Shown here: positions 28,970-40,686 of the stretch, one piece after another | Layout: each line of letters opens with the position of its first letter | Position numbering within the stretch: position 1 is the stretch's first letter | Assembly (NCBI RefSeq): GCF_003989135.1 | Contig: NZ_RYZZ01000003.1 | Coordinates: forward strand, 37,356-101,355 | DNA length: 64,000 nt | Origin: Peribacillus cavernae | GTDB lineage: Bacteria > Bacillota > Bacilli > Bacillales > DSM-1321 | Direction: 5' to 3' | The notes under the pieces: model-generated | Database searches by the model: none | Told to the model about the DNA's origin: nothing | The model's input: the letters and a program-made list of their open reading frames with translations, nothing else | Made by a program: the position numbers and the translations under genes

Positions 28970-30055
28970 TTATTTAACAGATCGCGCTTTTTTCAGGAAT
29001 ACGAATGATCCGCCCAATAAAAGAATTCCGAATAGCATTCCGGCCATATAATTGCCGGCTGTTTTTGGAAGCTTGCCGCCTTTTTCTGTCTTGATTGGGA
29101 CTTTATGTTTCATTTCTTTATGCTTTACTTCTTTCTGTTGTACCTCTTTTTGTTGTACTTCCTTTACGACCTCTGTAGATCCTTTAAGGTCACTTCCGGT
29201 TTTCTCGATAAATTCAGATCCAAACATTTCAGGAGTTACAATTAAATCTAAAAGCAGCTTGCCATTTAGATCGGTAACATAAACCTTTAATGAAGCTTTA
29301 CCAGGATCTTCAAGCTGCATTAATGCCTCCAGTGATAATTCTTTCTCAACTCCGTCTTTCACAAGCGCGTACGTAAATTTTACTTGGAAAATTCGTTGGA
29401 TTTCATCGTAGATTTTTAGCATCTGGGCGATTTCCTCGTCGGAAATTTCATCGATAGTCTCGAAATCACCGACAGACATCATTTCACCAGCCAGTACATC
29501 AAGCTCTTCTATGGAGCTCGTAATGTCTGTATCCTTGCGAACGGTGTTGACGTGATCGAATAAAGCATCATATTCTGCTCTGGTAATACTCAATTCGTCG
29601 AACATATCCTTTATTTCAGCATAGAAATCTTCTTTCATTGCCTCGTAATCTTCATCAGTAAGTTGATAATCTTCTTCGTCTTCAAGGTAAAAATCCAGAT
29701 CGGAAGTAAATTGAAGATATTCGCCATCAAGAATACTTTGGCCTTCCTCCAATTCACCATATTCTATCAAAATGTCTTTAAGCTCTTCCTCGGAAATTTG
29801 ATTCTCTTCTAAATAGTTTGCAAGATTCTCCTCAGTAAGCGGTTCCCCGAAATCTTCGCGCAATTCATCTAATGACTCATAATCTTTTAAGTCAATCTCC
29901 CAGCTGGCCAGGTATTCCTCTTTGAACTCTTTTACTGTCATAGTACCGGCTAAATAACCATTCAGCTCTTCATCGGTAATACCTGCTGCAAACGCTGGTA
30001 CACTGAACATGAGAACGATTACAGCACTTACGATGATCATCAAAAACTTTTTCAT
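28970..30055 (-). CDS. Acidic surface protein with LPKTA sorting signal
   Basis: 361 residues. A signal peptide (about 1-24, ending FAAG) is followed by a long, very acidic, mostly helical region (about 25-230; repeated xLTEExLxxYL-like segments), a beta-rich stretch, then Lys/Gln-rich repeats (KEVQQKEVQQKEVKHKEMK) that probably span the wall. The C-terminal sorting signal is LPKTA, a hydrophobic helix and a basic tail (KKARSVK). It resembles what is annotated as processed acidic surface protein, found next to class D sortases. Function unknown. Confidence 0.88.
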   Translation of the reverse strand: MKKFLMIIVSAVIVLMFSVPAFAAGITDEELNGYLAGTMTVKEFKEEYLASWEIDLKDYESLDELREDFGEPLTEENLANYLEENQISEEELKDILIEYGELEEGQSILDGEYLQFTSDLDFYLEDEEDYQLTDEDYEAMKEDFYAEIKDMFDELSITRAEYDALFDHVNTVRKDTDITSSIEELDVLAGEMMSVGDFETIDEISDEEIAQMLKIYDEIQRIFQVKFTYALVKDGVEKELSLEALMQLEDPGKASLKVYVTDLNGKLLLDLIVTPEMFGSEFIEKTGSDLKGSTEVVKEVQQKEVQQKEVKHKEMKHKVPIKTEKGGKLPKTAGNYMAGMLFGILLLGGSFVFLKKARSVK

Positions 30056-30215
30056 TTTTCTCCCCCTATTACTCTATGTAAAATAACTTCTAGAAAATTA
30101 TAATCTTATATTGGTAAATAGAATAGAAAAACTTTATTGGAAAATAGCGGTAAAAATAGTATTTTTTCAAATAACTATGATAATTCAGTACATTAAGCTT
30201 ATTTATCATGATTTC

Positions 30216-30244
30216 TTGACGTAAAAAGTCATCAGCGGTAGACT
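30216..30244 (+). promoter_or_regulatory. Candidate promoter of the his operon
   Basis: TTGACG, 17-base spacer, TAGACT. The rest of the 352-base gap 30056-30407 is AT-rich; I looked for a T-box or other riboswitch and saw none. Confidence 0.45.
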
Positions 30245-30407
30245 AAGACTATAACTTCACTATATTAGCGAACTAAAGCAATTGAAAAACGAATCTTTGA
30301 GTTTACAGAGAAACTAATGTTAAATGGGTAATATAAGTAAAGGACACTTTTATCCTAAAAAAAGCACTAAAAGCCTATGCCTATCAATTTAAAAAGGACG
30401 TGTGGCC

Positions 30408-31592
30408 ATGACTAAGCCGTTTATGTTTGAAAAACCGCTCGGAATGAGAGACACTCTTCCGCTTTTATACGAAACGAAACAAGTAATAAGAAATAAAATG
30501 AGCGAAGAAATAAAACAGTGGGGCTATCAATTTATTGAAACACCGGCTCTGGAATTTTATGAAACAATCGGCGAGACTTCTGCGATTTTAGACGCGCAGC
30601 TGTTTAAACTCCTCGATCAACAAGGTCATACGCTCGTCTTACGTCCCGAAATGACGACACCGATTGCGAGAGTAGCAGCGTCCAAGCTTTTAAAACAGCA
30701 AATTCCGACTCGGCTGGCGTATTCGGAAAACGTTTATCGCGCCCAGCAAATCGAAGGCGGCAAACCTGTTGAATTTGAGCAGATCGGGATCGAGTGCATT
30801 GGCAATGGTTCTATCAGTGCCGATGCGGAAATTATCTCTCTATTGGTATCTGTTTTAAAGGAAGCCGGCCTGGATGGATTTAAGATTTCCATCGGGCATG
30901 TAGGTTTTCTGCAGGAGTTGTTTACCGGTATCCTTGGAAATGAGGAAAGAGCCGCTGTATTAAGAAAGTTTTTATATGAAAAAAATTACGTAGGCTACCG
31001 GGAACATATTAAATTTCTTCCACTTTCCTCCATTGATAAACAAAGGCTGATCCAGTTCATTTCACTTCAGGGAGGGGAAGAGACGATAGAAAATGCCATG
31101 CAGCTGCTTGAAAATGGCAGAGGTAAAGAAACACTGTATGAATTAAAAGAACTATATATGCAATTAAAAGAGTTTGGCGTCGAACCATACATTAGCTTCG
31201 ATTTAACGCTTGTCAGCCATATGAGCTATTACACCGGGACTTTGTTTGAAGTGTATGCAGGGCAGGTCGGTTCGCTGATCGGAAACGGCGGCAGATATGA
31301 CAGCTTGTTCCAAAAATTTGACTGGGATACACCTGCAACCGGTTTTGCCATCCGGATGGACCGGTTGACGGAAGCGTTAGGGGAACTAAACGCGCGGGAG
31401 CCTATCGAATGTGTCTTATTCAGCCAGGAACACAGACAAGAAGCACTGGCTTATGCACGGAAGAGAAGAACGGAAGGAAGAAGAGTAGCGATTCAGGATA
31501 TCAATGCCGTCCAAAATGTTGATGCGTTCACGGCCACATTTTCCGATGTGCAATTCTTTATTGGCAAAGGAGGGGCAAGCAGGGATGAATAG
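30408..31592 (+). CDS. hisZ: ATP phosphoribosyltransferase regulatory subunit
   Basis: Histidyl-tRNA-synthetase-like paralogue that activates short-form HisG. 394 residues with class II motifs (motif 2 region, [11 protein letters not shown] near residue 105), but it lacks the anticodon-binding domain of true HisRS. ATG 30408 (AAAGGA nine bases upstream) is preferred over GTG 30402, which is too close to the Shine-Dalgarno. It overlaps hisG by eight bases. Confidence 0.95.
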   Translation: MTKPFMFEKPLGMRDTLPLLYETKQVIRNKMSEEIKQWGYQFIETPALEFYETIGETSAILDAQLFKLLDQQGHTLVLRPEMTTPIARVAASKLLKQQIPTRLAYSENVYRAQQIEGGKPVEFEQIGIECIGNGSISADAEIISLLVSVLKEAGLDGFKISIGHVGFLQELFTGILGNEERAAVLRKFLYEKNYVGYREHIKFLPLSSIDKQRLIQFISLQGGEETIENAMQLLENGRGKETLYELKELYMQLKEFGVEPYISFDLTLVSHMSYYTGTLFEVYAGQVGSLIGNGGRYDSLFQKFDWDTPATGFAIRMDRLTEALGELNAREPIECVLFSQEHRQEALAYARKRRTEGRRVAIQDINAVQNVDAFTATFSDVQFFIGKGGASRDE

Positions 31593-32223
31593 CTTTCTAA
31601 CAATTGCGATGCCGAAAGGAAGAATATTCGAGGAAGCGGTTGAGCTGCTGAGAAAAGCGAACTTCCAGCTGCCTCCGGAATTCGACGACTCCCGGAAATT
31701 AATCCTTGAAGTAGAAGAAGAAAATCTCCGTTTCATACTGGCAAAACCGATGGATGTCGTTACATATGTCGAGCATGGCGTCGCCGACATTGGCATTGCC
31801 GGGAAAGATGTTATGCTGGAAGAGGAACGGGATGTATATGAACTCCTTGACTTAAAAATCAGCGCCTGCTATTTGGCGGTTGCAGGCCTGCCTGATACAA
31901 CTTTAAGTGATGTCGCCCCAAGGGTTGCCAGCAAGTATCCGAATGTGGCCTCAGGATATTTCCGAGAACAAGGCGAGCAGGTTGAAATTATTAAGTTGAA
32001 TGGTTCAATCGAATTGGCCCCGTTAATCGGACTTGCCGAGCTAATCGTCGATATCGTATCAACCGGACAGACGCTGAAGGAAAACGGTTTGGTGGAATAT
32101 GCACGAATTGCCGATGTAACTTCAAGGCTGGTTGCAAATCCGGTTAGCTACCGCATTAAAGAACAGCGGATCACGGAAATCGTCGAACGGCTTACGCCGG
32201 TAATTGAATCGTTGAAGCGATAA
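31585..32223 (+). CDS. hisG: ATP phosphoribosyltransferase, short form
   Basis: First step of histidine synthesis: ATP + PRPP to phosphoribosyl-ATP. 212 residues, the short form that lacks the C-terminal regulatory domain and needs HisZ. Signature region [14 protein letters not shown] near residue 155. The start at 31585 has AAAGGAGGGG upstream inside the hisZ end. Confidence 0.97.
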   Translation: MNSFLTIAMPKGRIFEEAVELLRKANFQLPPEFDDSRKLILEVEEENLRFILAKPMDVVTYVEHGVADIGIAGKDVMLEEERDVYELLDLKISACYLAVAGLPDTTLSDVAPRVASKYPNVASGYFREQGEQVEIIKLNGSIELAPLIGLAELIVDIVSTGQTLKENGLVEYARIADVTSRLVANPVSYRIKEQRITEIVERLTPVIESLKR

Positions 32224-32230
32224 ACACTTG

Positions 32231-32398
32231 TTAGACAAAACTAGAAACCAGACGCCAAAATTAAAAAAGTGGCGCCAAAACTAGAAACCAGACGCCAAAA
32301 CAGAAAAAGAGACGACGAAAATTAAAAAGTGACGACAAAACTAAAAAAGTGACGACAAAACAGAAAAAGAGACGCCAAAACTAGAACTACGACTTTTA
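32231..32398. repeat. Exact-period 20-bp degenerate repeats between hisG and hisD
   Basis: Eight units start at 32231, 32251, 32271, 32291, 32311, 32331, 32351 and 32371, with a partial ninth at 32391. The conserved part is GACGCCAAAA or GACGACAAAA; the other half is A-rich and variable (CTAGAAACCA, TTAAAAAAGT, CAGAAAAAGA). Period is exactly 20 bp. A-tracts recur about every 10 bp, which predicts intrinsic curvature. It lies inside the his operon, in a 219-base gap without a gene. Confidence 0.85.
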
Positions 32399-32442
32399 AT
32401 ATGAGAGAGTTTCCTCCAACTTATATAGAAAGAGGTGAGTAT

Positions 32443-33747
32443 ATGAAAATCGAAAGATACTCAGAAGGGGTGTCCTTAAAACGTTCGGTTGATTCCGGTA
32501 CAGATGAACAGAGAAATACGGTTCGGGACATCATATTAGATGTAAGGAATAGCGGGGATTTGGCGTTATTTACATATACGGAGCGTTTTGATGGCGTGAA
32601 ATTAACTGGTCTGAAAGTTACTGAAAAGGAAATAGAGGAAGGCACAGCAGCGCTTAGCAAGGAGCATATCGCGATTATTCGTGAAGCGGCCGGGAATATT
32701 CAATCCTTCCATCAAAAACAGCAGCGCAATTCCTGGATGACGACCGATGAAACAGGTACGATGCTTGGACAGAAGATTACGGCGCTGGATGCGGTCGGGG
32801 TTTATGTACCTGGTGGAACTGCGGCCTATCCGTCATCTGTTTTGATGAATGTTCTTCCTGCGCTCGTAGCCGGTGTGCAGCGGATTGTCATGGTCTCACC
32901 GCCGGCAAAGGACGGCAAGCTGGCACCTGTCGTTCTCGCTGCTGCAAAAATAGCAGGCGTCACTGAGATTTACAAAGTTGGCGGGGCTCAGGCGATTGCT
33001 GCCCTTGCCTATGGAACGCAAACGATTGCAAAGGTGGATAAAATTGTTGGGCCGGGAAATATTTTTGTCGCACTGGCAAAACGGGAAGTGTTCGGCGATG
33101 TTGCCATTGATATGATTGCCGGGCCGAGTGAAATTGCGATCCTGGCAGATGAAACGGCAGTTGCTTCTGAAGCGGCCTCTGATTTGCTTTCACAGGCGGA
33201 GCATGACCCGCGGGCCTGCAGTGTATTGGTGACAACTTCCCTGAAACTTGCAGAGGAAGTTTCCGCTGAGGTGGAAAATCAGCTTGCACGGCTTCCGCGC
33301 CGGGAGATTGCCGAGCAGGCAATTAAAGACTACGGCCGGATTATTCTCTGTGAGGACACTGCGGATGCCGTCGAAGCAGTTAATGAGCTGGCGCCGGAGC
33401 ATTTGGAGATTCTCACAGAAAAACCGCTGGAAGTGATGGCGAAAATCCGCCACGCTGGCGCGATTTTTCTTGGCCGTTATAGCAGTGAGCCGGTGGGGGA
33501 CTATTTTGCAGGCCCCAACCATGTGCTGCCGACAAATGGGACAGCACGGTTTTCCAGTCCTTTAAACGTTGATGACTTTCAAAAGAAATCAAGCATCATT
33601 ATGTATAGTGAAGATGCTTTCCGAGATAACTCGGCGAAAATTGCAGCCTTTGCCAGACTGGAAGGGCTTGAGGCACACGCACGTGCGGTAGAAGCGAGGA
33701 AGACTAATAAAGGGGGCAGCGCAGGATGCAGCGGGTTGCAAACATAG
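32443..33747 (+). CDS. hisD: Histidinol dehydrogenase
   Basis: Last two oxidations of histidine synthesis, NAD- and zinc-dependent. 434 residues. The signature [16 protein letters not shown] lies near 225 and SQAEHDP near 253, with the zinc/catalytic His residues in ELAPEHLE and [11 protein letters not shown] 32443 is chosen (AAAGAGGTGA upstream) over an in-frame ATG 42 bases earlier that touches the repeat array. It overlaps hisB by 22 bases. Confidence 0.97.
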   Translation: MKIERYSEGVSLKRSVDSGTDEQRNTVRDIILDVRNSGDLALFTYTERFDGVKLTGLKVTEKEIEEGTAALSKEHIAIIREAAGNIQSFHQKQQRNSWMTTDETGTMLGQKITALDAVGVYVPGGTAAYPSSVLMNVLPALVAGVQRIVMVSPPAKDGKLAPVVLAAAKIAGVTEIYKVGGAQAIAALAYGTQTIAKVDKIVGPGNIFVALAKREVFGDVAIDMIAGPSEIAILADETAVASEAASDLLSQAEHDPRACSVLVTTSLKLAEEVSAEVENQLARLPRREIAEQAIKDYGRIILCEDTADAVEAVNELAPEHLEILTEKPLEVMAKIRHAGAIFLGRYSSEPVGDYFAGPNHVLPTNGTARFSSPLNVDDFQKKSSIIMYSEDAFRDNSAKIAAFARLEGLEAHARAVEARKTNKGGSAGCSGLQT

Positions 33748-34313
33748 AGCGAAACACAAATGAAACAAATATAAAGCTCGATTTTTCGATTGATGGGGAA
33801 GGCACCTCCTCTATTGAAACAGGGGTTCCTTTCATGACTCACATGCTTGATTTGTTCACAAAGCACGGTCACTTTGATATGACGGTTGATGCCAAAGGCG
33901 ATATAGAGGTGGATGGTCATCATACGACAGAGGATATCGGGATTTGCCTGGGACAGGCCCTTGTTAAAGCACTTGGCGATAAAAAGGGGATTCGGCGCTA
34001 TGGCAATGCTTTTGTACCAATGGATGAAGCGCTGGCCCAGGTGGTTGTCGACCTGAGCAACCGTCCGCATCTTGAATTCCGAGCCTCTTTTCCGTCGCAA
34101 AAAGTAGGCTGCTTTGATACAGAATTAGTACATGAGTTCCTCTGGAAGCTAGCACTCGAAGCGAGGATGAACCTGCATGTAATCGTTCATTACGGCCAGA
34201 ATACACACCATATGATTGAAGCCGTTTTTAAAGCGTTGGGACGGGCACTTGATGAAGCAACCTCGATTGACCCAAGGGTGAAGGGTATTCCTTCAACGAA
34301 AGGGATGTTGTAA
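33726..34313 (+). CDS. hisB: Imidazoleglycerol-phosphate dehydratase
   Basis: Dehydrates IGP to imidazole-acetol phosphate. 195 residues, monofunctional form without the histidinol phosphatase fusion. Metal-binding motifs [15 protein letters not shown] near residue 60 and [10 protein letters not shown] near 160. AAGGGGG precedes the start. The stop overlaps the hisH start (TAATG). Confidence 0.97.
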   Translation: MQRVANIERNTNETNIKLDFSIDGEGTSSIETGVPFMTHMLDLFTKHGHFDMTVDAKGDIEVDGHHTTEDIGICLGQALVKALGDKKGIRRYGNAFVPMDEALAQVVVDLSNRPHLEFRASFPSQKVGCFDTELVHEFLWKLALEARMNLHVIVHYGQNTHHMIEAVFKALGRALDEATSIDPRVKGIPSTKGML

Positions 34314-34948
34314 TGATCGGCATTATTGATTACGGCATGGGCAACCTCTTTAGCGTAAGTCAGGCACTGGAGCGTCTTGGTACGGAATGGTTTATTTCCG
34401 ATGATCCTGCAGAGCTAGGCAATGCGAAGGGGCTTATCCTGCCGGGTGTCGGTTCGTTTAAGGATGCGATGACCCTTTTAGACAGGCAGGAGTTATCAGG
34501 TTTTATTAAAGACTATGCGTCCAGTGGAAAGCCGCTGCTTGGAATCTGTCTTGGGATGCAGCTGTTATTTGAGGAAAGTGAAGAGAATGGGTTGTCCAAC
34601 GGCTTAGCTTTGCTGCCTGGAAAGGTTGTCCGTTTCCCGGGTACAGATAAAAACGGAGAGAGCTATAAAGTGCCGCACATGGGCTGGAACTTTTTGAAGT
34701 TTACCAATGAATCAGACTTGGTTACAGATTTTCAAGAGGATTACGTTTATTTTGTCCATTCCTATTATTTGAAAACGGATGATAAGAGCGTGGTAATAGC
34801 TTCTGCCGATTACCATGGAGAAGTTCCTGCAATAGTCGGCAGAGGTTCTGTATATGGCATGCAATTTCATCCTGAAAAAAGCAGCAGCATGGGCATGTCT
34901 CTTTTGAAAAATTACTTAGAATTAGTGGAAGGGAAGGGTGTCCGATGA
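34313..34948 (+). CDS. hisH: Imidazole glycerol phosphate synthase, glutaminase subunit
   Basis: Supplies ammonia from glutamine to HisF. 211 residues, class I glutamine amidotransferase: nucleophile Cys in [11 protein letters not shown] near residue 80, His-Glu pair in GMQFHPEKS near 184. It overlaps hisA by four bases. Confidence 0.97.
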   Translation: MIGIIDYGMGNLFSVSQALERLGTEWFISDDPAELGNAKGLILPGVGSFKDAMTLLDRQELSGFIKDYASSGKPLLGICLGMQLLFEESEENGLSNGLALLPGKVVRFPGTDKNGESYKVPHMGWNFLKFTNESDLVTDFQEDYVYFVHSYYLKTDDKSVVIASADYHGEVPAIVGRGSVYGMQFHPEKSSSMGMSLLKNYLELVEGKGVR

Positions 34949-35679
34949 GTAACTTTACCATCTATCCGGCGATTGATATGCTCGGAGGGAAGTGTGTCCG
35001 TTTGATTCAAGGTGATTATAACCAGGAAACGGTTTATGGCGACTCTCCTTTCGATATGGCAAAGAGCTTTGCGGACCAAGGCGCCGAATGGATTCATATG
35101 GTTGATTTGGACGGGGCCAGAACGGGGGAACGCATCAATGGCAAATACGTAACCCAGGCAGCGAAGGAACTTTCTGCTAACATCCAGATTGGCGGTGGGA
35201 TCCGTACGGAAGCGGATGTAGTCCATTACCTTGAAAACGGCGTTTCGCGAGTGATTTTAGGTAGTGTCGTCGTTTCGGATCCAAATTTCACAAAAGAAAT
35301 GATTCGAAAGTATGGCAGCCATATTGCCATTGGGATTGACGCAAAGGATGGGAAAGCGGCCACACATGGCTGGCTTCAGACTTCCGGGACCGATGCTTAT
35401 GAACTTGGCAAAGCGGTGGCGGACGCCGGGGCGGAAGTGTTTATCGTAACCGATATTGCCACCGATGGAATGCTGTCAGGCCCGAATATTGAGGGAGTTG
35501 TCCGGATGGCGGAAGAAACCGGACGAGATGTGATTGCGTCAGGGGGCGTCAGCAGCCTCGAGGATATCCATTCGCTTAAAGCAAACCAGGCCCATGGCAT
35601 CGTCGGTACGATTGTTGGAAAAGCTCTTTATTCGAATCGCTTCACGGTTAAAGAAGCGTTAGAGAAGGTGCGTGGATAA
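34945..35679 (+). CDS. hisA: ProFAR isomerase
   Basis: Amadori isomerisation of ProFAR to PRFAR. 244 residues, TIM barrel with the catalytic Asp in [14 protein letters not shown] near residue 10 and the second Asp in [14 protein letters not shown] near 130. Overlaps hisF by one base. Confidence 0.97.
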   Translation: MSNFTIYPAIDMLGGKCVRLIQGDYNQETVYGDSPFDMAKSFADQGAEWIHMVDLDGARTGERINGKYVTQAAKELSANIQIGGGIRTEADVVHYLENGVSRVILGSVVVSDPNFTKEMIRKYGSHIAIGIDAKDGKAATHGWLQTSGTDAYELGKAVADAGAEVFIVTDIATDGMLSGPNIEGVVRMAEETGRDVIASGGVSSLEDIHSLKANQAHGIVGTIVGKALYSNRFTVKEALEKVRG

Positions 35680-36437
35680 TGCTTACAAAACGAATCATCC
35701 CCTGCCTGGATGTAAAAGAAGGAAGAGTTGTGAAAGGAATTCAATTTGTTTCGCTGCGGGATGCCGGCGATCCTGTTGAACTGGCGGCCTTTTATGATCG
35801 AGAAGGCGCCGATGAGCTGGTTTTCCTGGATATTTCAGCATCACACGAAGGAAGGCAAACGATGGTCGAGGTCGTAAAATCCGTCGCCGCGAGCCTTGCG
35901 ATTCCGTTTACAGTAGGCGGTGGCATTAACTCATTAGAGGATATGAAACGGATTTTGCGCGCCGGTGCTGATAAAGTATCATTAAATACGGCCGCTGTGC
36001 TGCGCCCTGAATTAATCAATGAAGGAGCCGGCTATTTTGGCTCACAGTGTATCGTTGTAGCCATAGACGCCAAATATGATGAATCGATCGGCACCTGGAG
36101 AGTATATACTCATGGCGGCAGAAAATCGACAGAGCAGGATGTTATCACCTGGGCCAGGGAAGCAGTAGACCGGGGTGCAGGAGAAATACTCCTGACGAGC
36201 ATGGATAACGACGGTGAAAAAAGCGGCTTTAATCTTCAGTTGACAAAAGCAGTAAGTGAAGCAGTAACAGTCCCGGTCATCGCATCGGGCGGCGCTGGAA
36301 ACGCCGGGCATTTCGAGGATGCCTTTAAAGAGGGAAAAGCTGATGCAGCTCTGGCCGCTTCGATTTTCCATTATAAAGAAACCTCGGTCAAAGAAGTAAA
36401 GTCGTTTCTTAAACAGCAAGGAGTGGTTGTGAGATGA
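35679..36437 (+). CDS. hisF: Imidazole glycerol phosphate synthase, cyclase subunit
   Basis: Uses HisH-derived ammonia to make IGP and AICAR. 252 residues, TIM barrel: [14 protein letters not shown] near residue 7 (catalytic Asp11) and [13 protein letters not shown] near 171-183 (second Asp), then VIASGGAGN. Overlaps hisI by four bases. Confidence 0.97.
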   Translation: MLTKRIIPCLDVKEGRVVKGIQFVSLRDAGDPVELAAFYDREGADELVFLDISASHEGRQTMVEVVKSVAASLAIPFTVGGGINSLEDMKRILRAGADKVSLNTAAVLRPELINEGAGYFGSQCIVVAIDAKYDESIGTWRVYTHGGRKSTEQDVITWAREAVDRGAGEILLTSMDNDGEKSGFNLQLTKAVSEAVTVPVIASGGAGNAGHFEDAFKEGKADAALAASIFHYKETSVKEVKSFLKQQGVVVR

Positions 36438-37069
36438 ATATAAATGATGTCACATTTGATGAGAATGGGTTGATTCCCGCTATTGTTCAAGAGGCAGACA
36501 CAAAAGAAGTTCTGACGCTTGCCTACATGAATAAAGAATCCCTTCAGCTTTCCGTTGAAAAAGGGGAAACGTGGTTCTTTAGCCGGTCACGAAATGAACT
36601 GTGGCATAAAGGGGAAACAAGCGGAAATACCCAAAAAATTGTTGAAATGAAAGTAGATTGCGACCGTGATGCCCTTGTGGTCCTGGTAAAACCAAATGGA
36701 CCTGCCTGCCACAAAGGTACAACCAGCTGTTTTACAGAATCCGTATATAAAGCAGGCAAAGCAGAGGCTGAACATACTGGCGCTTCCTTTTTACTTGAGC
36801 TGGAAGCACTTATCGCCGAGCGCAAAAAATCGAAGCCCGAAGGTTCATACACAACCTACCTATTCGATGAGGGAGTCGACAAAATCCTCAAAAAAGTCGG
36901 CGAAGAAGCAGCCGAGGTCATTATCGCTGCGAAAAATAGAAGCCACGAAGAGTTATCATTGGAATCGGCTGATTTATTATACCATTTGCTGGTGCTGCTT
37001 CAGGAACAGGAACTGCCATTTGAGGCGGTGCTCTCTGTACTAAAGCAAAGGCATGCCGGCAAAGAATGA
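36434..37069 (+). CDS. hisI: Bifunctional phosphoribosyl-AMP cyclohydrolase / phosphoribosyl-ATP pyrophosphohydrolase
   Basis: 211 residues. An N-terminal HisI domain (about 1-105; [14 protein letters not shown] and zinc ligands CDRDALV and CHKGTTSCF) is fused to a C-terminal HisE domain (about 112-205; [16 protein letters not shown]). Steps two and three of the pathway. Last gene of hisZGDBHAFI; hisC and hisJ are not here, as in B. subtilis. Confidence 0.97.
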   Translation: MNINDVTFDENGLIPAIVQEADTKEVLTLAYMNKESLQLSVEKGETWFFSRSRNELWHKGETSGNTQKIVEMKVDCDRDALVVLVKPNGPACHKGTTSCFTESVYKAGKAEAEHTGASFLLELEALIAERKKSKPEGSYTTYLFDEGVDKILKKVGEEAAEVIIAAKNRSHEELSLESADLLYHLLVLLQEQELPFEAVLSVLKQRHAGKE

Positions 37070-37070
37070 A

Positions 37071-37106
37071 AAATGAGAAGGGGTTCGAGACCCCTTCTCA
37101 TTTTTT
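37071..37106 (+). terminator. Terminator of the his operon
   Basis: AAATGAGAAGGGGT-TCGAG-ACCCCTTCTCATTTTTT, a perfect stem immediately after hisI. Confidence 0.95.
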
Positions 37107-37196
37107 GCAGTTATTCACATGGTAGACAGTATCTACTATGCAATGAGGGTTGCTTTCATCCTAGAGTATGGAAAGATACTCAAACCCTATCCGTTA

Positions 37197-37205
37197 TGGT
37201 ATACT
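37197..37205 (+). promoter_or_regulatory. Extended -10 promoter of yvcD
   Basis: TGGTATACT fits the extended -10 form TGnTATAAT; no clear -35. It lies 35 bases before the yvcD start. Confidence 0.45.
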
Positions 37206-37239
37206 ACTATAGTTAATCAACTTGAAGATGGAGGATTTC

Positions 37240-38742
37240 ATGGCTAAAGACTCTAAACTGGGCCAGACGGCCAAAATTTTATCCTTTCACCCAACAGGAG
37301 AATACTATTATTCCAAGGGTTTAAAAGCACATCATAGACGTGATTTATATAAAGCAAAAAAATATTTCGAAAGAGCGCTTGAGCTCGAACCGACTGAACC
37401 GATGATTGCATGCCAGCTTGCAATCACATGCACGGAAATCGGTGAATACAGCCGTTCTAACAATTTGCTTGAGAATGTATTGCATGTCCTGGATCCTTAT
37501 ATGACGGAATGCCATTATTTTTTAGCTAACAATTATGCCCATTTAGGCATGTTTAAGGAAGCATACCGCCACGCGAGCGCGTATCTTGATAAAGAAGAAG
37601 ATGGAGAATTCTGCGAAGATGCTGAGGATCTCCTGGATTTGATCATGTTTGAGGCAGATGAAACAGAAGAAAGCCTCGCGCATGAAGATGGATTGATTTT
37701 TAAGCAGGAAGAAGCTCGTGAGTATCTGGAGGCAGGCAATTTTCAAAAAGCGATTGAAGTGCTGAATGAAACGATAAAGGAACATCCGGACTTCTGGTCA
37801 GCTTATAACAATCTTGCGCTTGCTTATTTTTACTTGGGAAAAACAGAGGAGGCCTTCAACACCTTAGAGGAAATTCTTGCTAAGAGTCCAGGCAACCTGC
37901 ATGCCCTATGCAACATGGTCGTATTTCATTATTACCAGCATAGCGACGAAAAGGTCGAAGAATTAGTGAAGGCTCTGGCTAAAGTCCGGCCAATGTTAAT
38001 GGAACATCGCTTTAAGCTCGGGGCCACCTTTGCTTTAATCGGCAAATACGCATTTGCGTATAAATGGTTGAAGCAGCTTCAAAAACTGGGATTCGAGGGT
38101 GATGGAACGTTTTATTACTGGCTTAGTATGTCCGCCTTCCATTTAGGTCATGAAAGAACTGCATTGCGAGCCTGGAAAAAGGTGCTGGAGATTAATCCGG
38201 AAAAAGAAGGACTGGAACCCTGGAATGATTTGAACTCTGCGGTGAATGGCTTTGAACACCACCTGCCTTCCATTATTAAACGCCTGGGAAGCGAATTTAT
38301 CGAAGAAAGGCTGTTTGCGATATTTTTAGCGAAGCATTCGACTCAAAAGGAGCATGTTTTGATGCACCCTGCTTTCCAAAAGAATCCGCTCTTTACATCA
38401 CTTGAAAAAGAATATGCCGCCACCGTTAAGGAACCGGGCAGGGAAAAGACGCAGCCGGCAATCGATTTTGCGAACCAGACGGCGGAAATGCTGTATCATC
38501 ATTTTCACCCCGTGCAGCTTCCAGAGGCAGGATTGTACTTGATGTGGTTTTCGGTGTTTGTGGAGGCAAGGAAAACAAACCAGAAGCTGACCAACCCCGC
38601 CGGTTGGGCTGCAGCTTTGGAATATATATGGCAAAGGCTTCGCAATGAAAGAAAAAGCCAGCCGGAAATCGCGGAAAAACATTTCATTTCGGTGTCTACC
38701 CTATCCAAATACGTGAAATTAGTGAATGCGCTCCTTCAATGA
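37240..38742 (+). CDS. yvcD: TPR-repeat protein, YvcD-like
   Basis: 500 residues, cytoplasmic. Tetratricopeptide repeats are visible near residues 22-55 (YYYSKGLKAHHRRDLYKAKKYF), 155-225 and 250-320. An acidic segment is at 120-145, and the C-terminus has a helix-turn-helix-like pattern (EIAEKHFISVSTLSKYVKL). Partners unknown. ATG 37240 has GGAGG seven bases upstream, preferred over 37222. Position upstream of trxB matches yvcD. Confidence 0.8.
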   Translation: MAKDSKLGQTAKILSFHPTGEYYYSKGLKAHHRRDLYKAKKYFERALELEPTEPMIACQLAITCTEIGEYSRSNNLLENVLHVLDPYMTECHYFLANNYAHLGMFKEAYRHASAYLDKEEDGEFCEDAEDLLDLIMFEADETEESLAHEDGLIFKQEEAREYLEAGNFQKAIEVLNETIKEHPDFWSAYNNLALAYFYLGKTEEAFNTLEEILAKSPGNLHALCNMVVFHYYQHSDEKVEELVKALAKVRPMLMEHRFKLGATFALIGKYAFAYKWLKQLQKLGFEGDGTFYYWLSMSAFHLGHERTALRAWKKVLEINPEKEGLEPWNDLNSAVNGFEHHLPSIIKRLGSEFIEERLFAIFLAKHSTQKEHVLMHPAFQKNPLFTSLEKEYAATVKEPGREKTQPAIDFANQTAEMLYHHFHPVQLPEAGLYLMWFSVFVEARKTNQKLTNPAGWAAALEYIWQRLRNERKSQPEIAEKHFISVSTLSKYVKLVNALLQ

Positions 38743-38806
38743 GCAAATTTTTGGACTGATATTTATTTGTTATATAGGATAGTAGATAGGAAATACTAAT
38801 AGTTAG

Positions 38807-39811
<1,005 letters not shown>

Positions 39812-39927
39812 AATGTAATATTTAGCAATCCGTAATTCCGTTTTAATTATGCTGTAACATATATGAAACAATGTTCGGGTATAGTTAGAATAGAAATTGA
39901 CCCCCTTTTTTAATATAAACCTTGGCT

Positions 39928-39961
39928 GGCACGGACATTATTGTTCCGTGCCTCTTTTTTT
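39928..39961 (+). terminator. Terminator downstream of trxB
   Basis: GGCACGGA ... TTCCGTGCC followed by TCTTTTTTTT, 117 bases after the trxB stop. Nothing else is recognisable in the 325-base gap except the promoter at 39989-40017. Confidence 0.85.
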
Positions 39962-39988
39962 TATCTTTCCAGATGGCCAGTATGCTCA

Positions 39989-40017
39989 TTGTGGGCTTTT
40001 TATAAAAATAGTATAAT
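39989..40017 (+). promoter_or_regulatory. Promoter of the yvcI-rapZ-yvcK-whiA-crh operon
   Basis: TTGTGG, 17-base spacer, perfect TATAAT. Confidence 0.65.
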
Positions 40018-40136
40018 GATAAAAATAACAATCCATCTTTGTGAATGTCAGGTTGGGCGGTGCGTGCAAGCAGAATAGAGAGTTAGCGTGAATAGGCTTT
40101 TAGACGTCTTAGTTCAGGCGATTGAGGTGAAAGAAA

Positions 40137-40595
40137 GTGCAGCGTGTTACGAATTGTGTTTTGGTTAAGGATGATCATATCTTGCTGTTAAAAAAGCCGC
40201 GGCGTGGATGGTGGGTGGCTCCTGGCGGGAAAATGGAACCGGGGGAATCAGTGCGAGATGCCTGCATCAGAGAATACCGCGAAGAAACCGGAGTGTATTT
40301 AAAGAACCCAGCTATCAAGGGTATCTTCACATTCATTATGAAAGAGGGAGAAAAAGTCCTCTCCGAGTGGATGATGTTCACTTTCATGGCGTCAGAGTCT
40401 GACGGTGTGAATCTTGAAAAGTCCGAAGAAGGAGAACTATCCTGGCACCGGCTGGAAGATATCAACAACCTTTCAATGGCAGAAGGTGATCATCATATTT
40501 TGGAATATATGATTCATGGAACCGGCATCATTTATGGTACGTTTACATATACACCAGATTTTAAACTAATTTCATACAGACTTGATCCTGGTTAA
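40137..40595 (+). CDS. yvcI: Nudix hydrolase, YvcI-like
   Basis: 152 residues. A complete Nudix box, [23 protein letters not shown], starts near residue 31 (shown here only to identify the Gx5Ex7REUxEExGU pattern). Substrate not determinable. GTG start with GAGGTGA seven bases upstream. First gene of the operon that continues with rapZ. Confidence 0.9.
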   Translation: MQRVTNCVLVKDDHILLLKKPRRGWWVAPGGKMEPGESVRDACIREYREETGVYLKNPAIKGIFTFIMKEGEKVLSEWMMFTFMASESDGVNLEKSEEGELSWHRLEDINNLSMAEGDHHILEYMIHGTGIIYGTFTYTPDFKLISYRLDPG

Positions 40596-40596
40596 G

Positions 40597-40670
40597 TCAA
40601 ATCCATGTTCGCCACAGGACGTGGCGGTTGTTAGTCGACGTTCCTTTTTACAGGGCGCTTACGCTTTTCC
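40597..40670 (+). repeat. Partial copy of the mosaic GCGCTT repeat, before rapZ
   Basis: Contains the CGCCAC-AGGA-CGTGGCG hairpin, TTAGTCGACGTTCC and the terminal GGCGCTTACGCTTTT. It ends about five bases before the rapZ Shine-Dalgarno. Related to 42570-42606, 42645-42832, 44991-45012 and 49482-49731. Confidence 0.75.
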
Positions 40671-40686
40671 ATTGGGGGGAGGATAT

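Noticed and set aside
30056..30407. T-box or histidine riboswitch before hisZ
   Set aside because: No T-box consensus (AGGGTGGNACCGCG), no specifier-loop-like hairpin and no terminator before hisZ.
32231..32398. Possible CRISPR array
   Set aside because: The units are contiguous 20-mers that are partly conserved throughout; there are no unique spacers of constant length between identical repeats, and no cas genes nearby.
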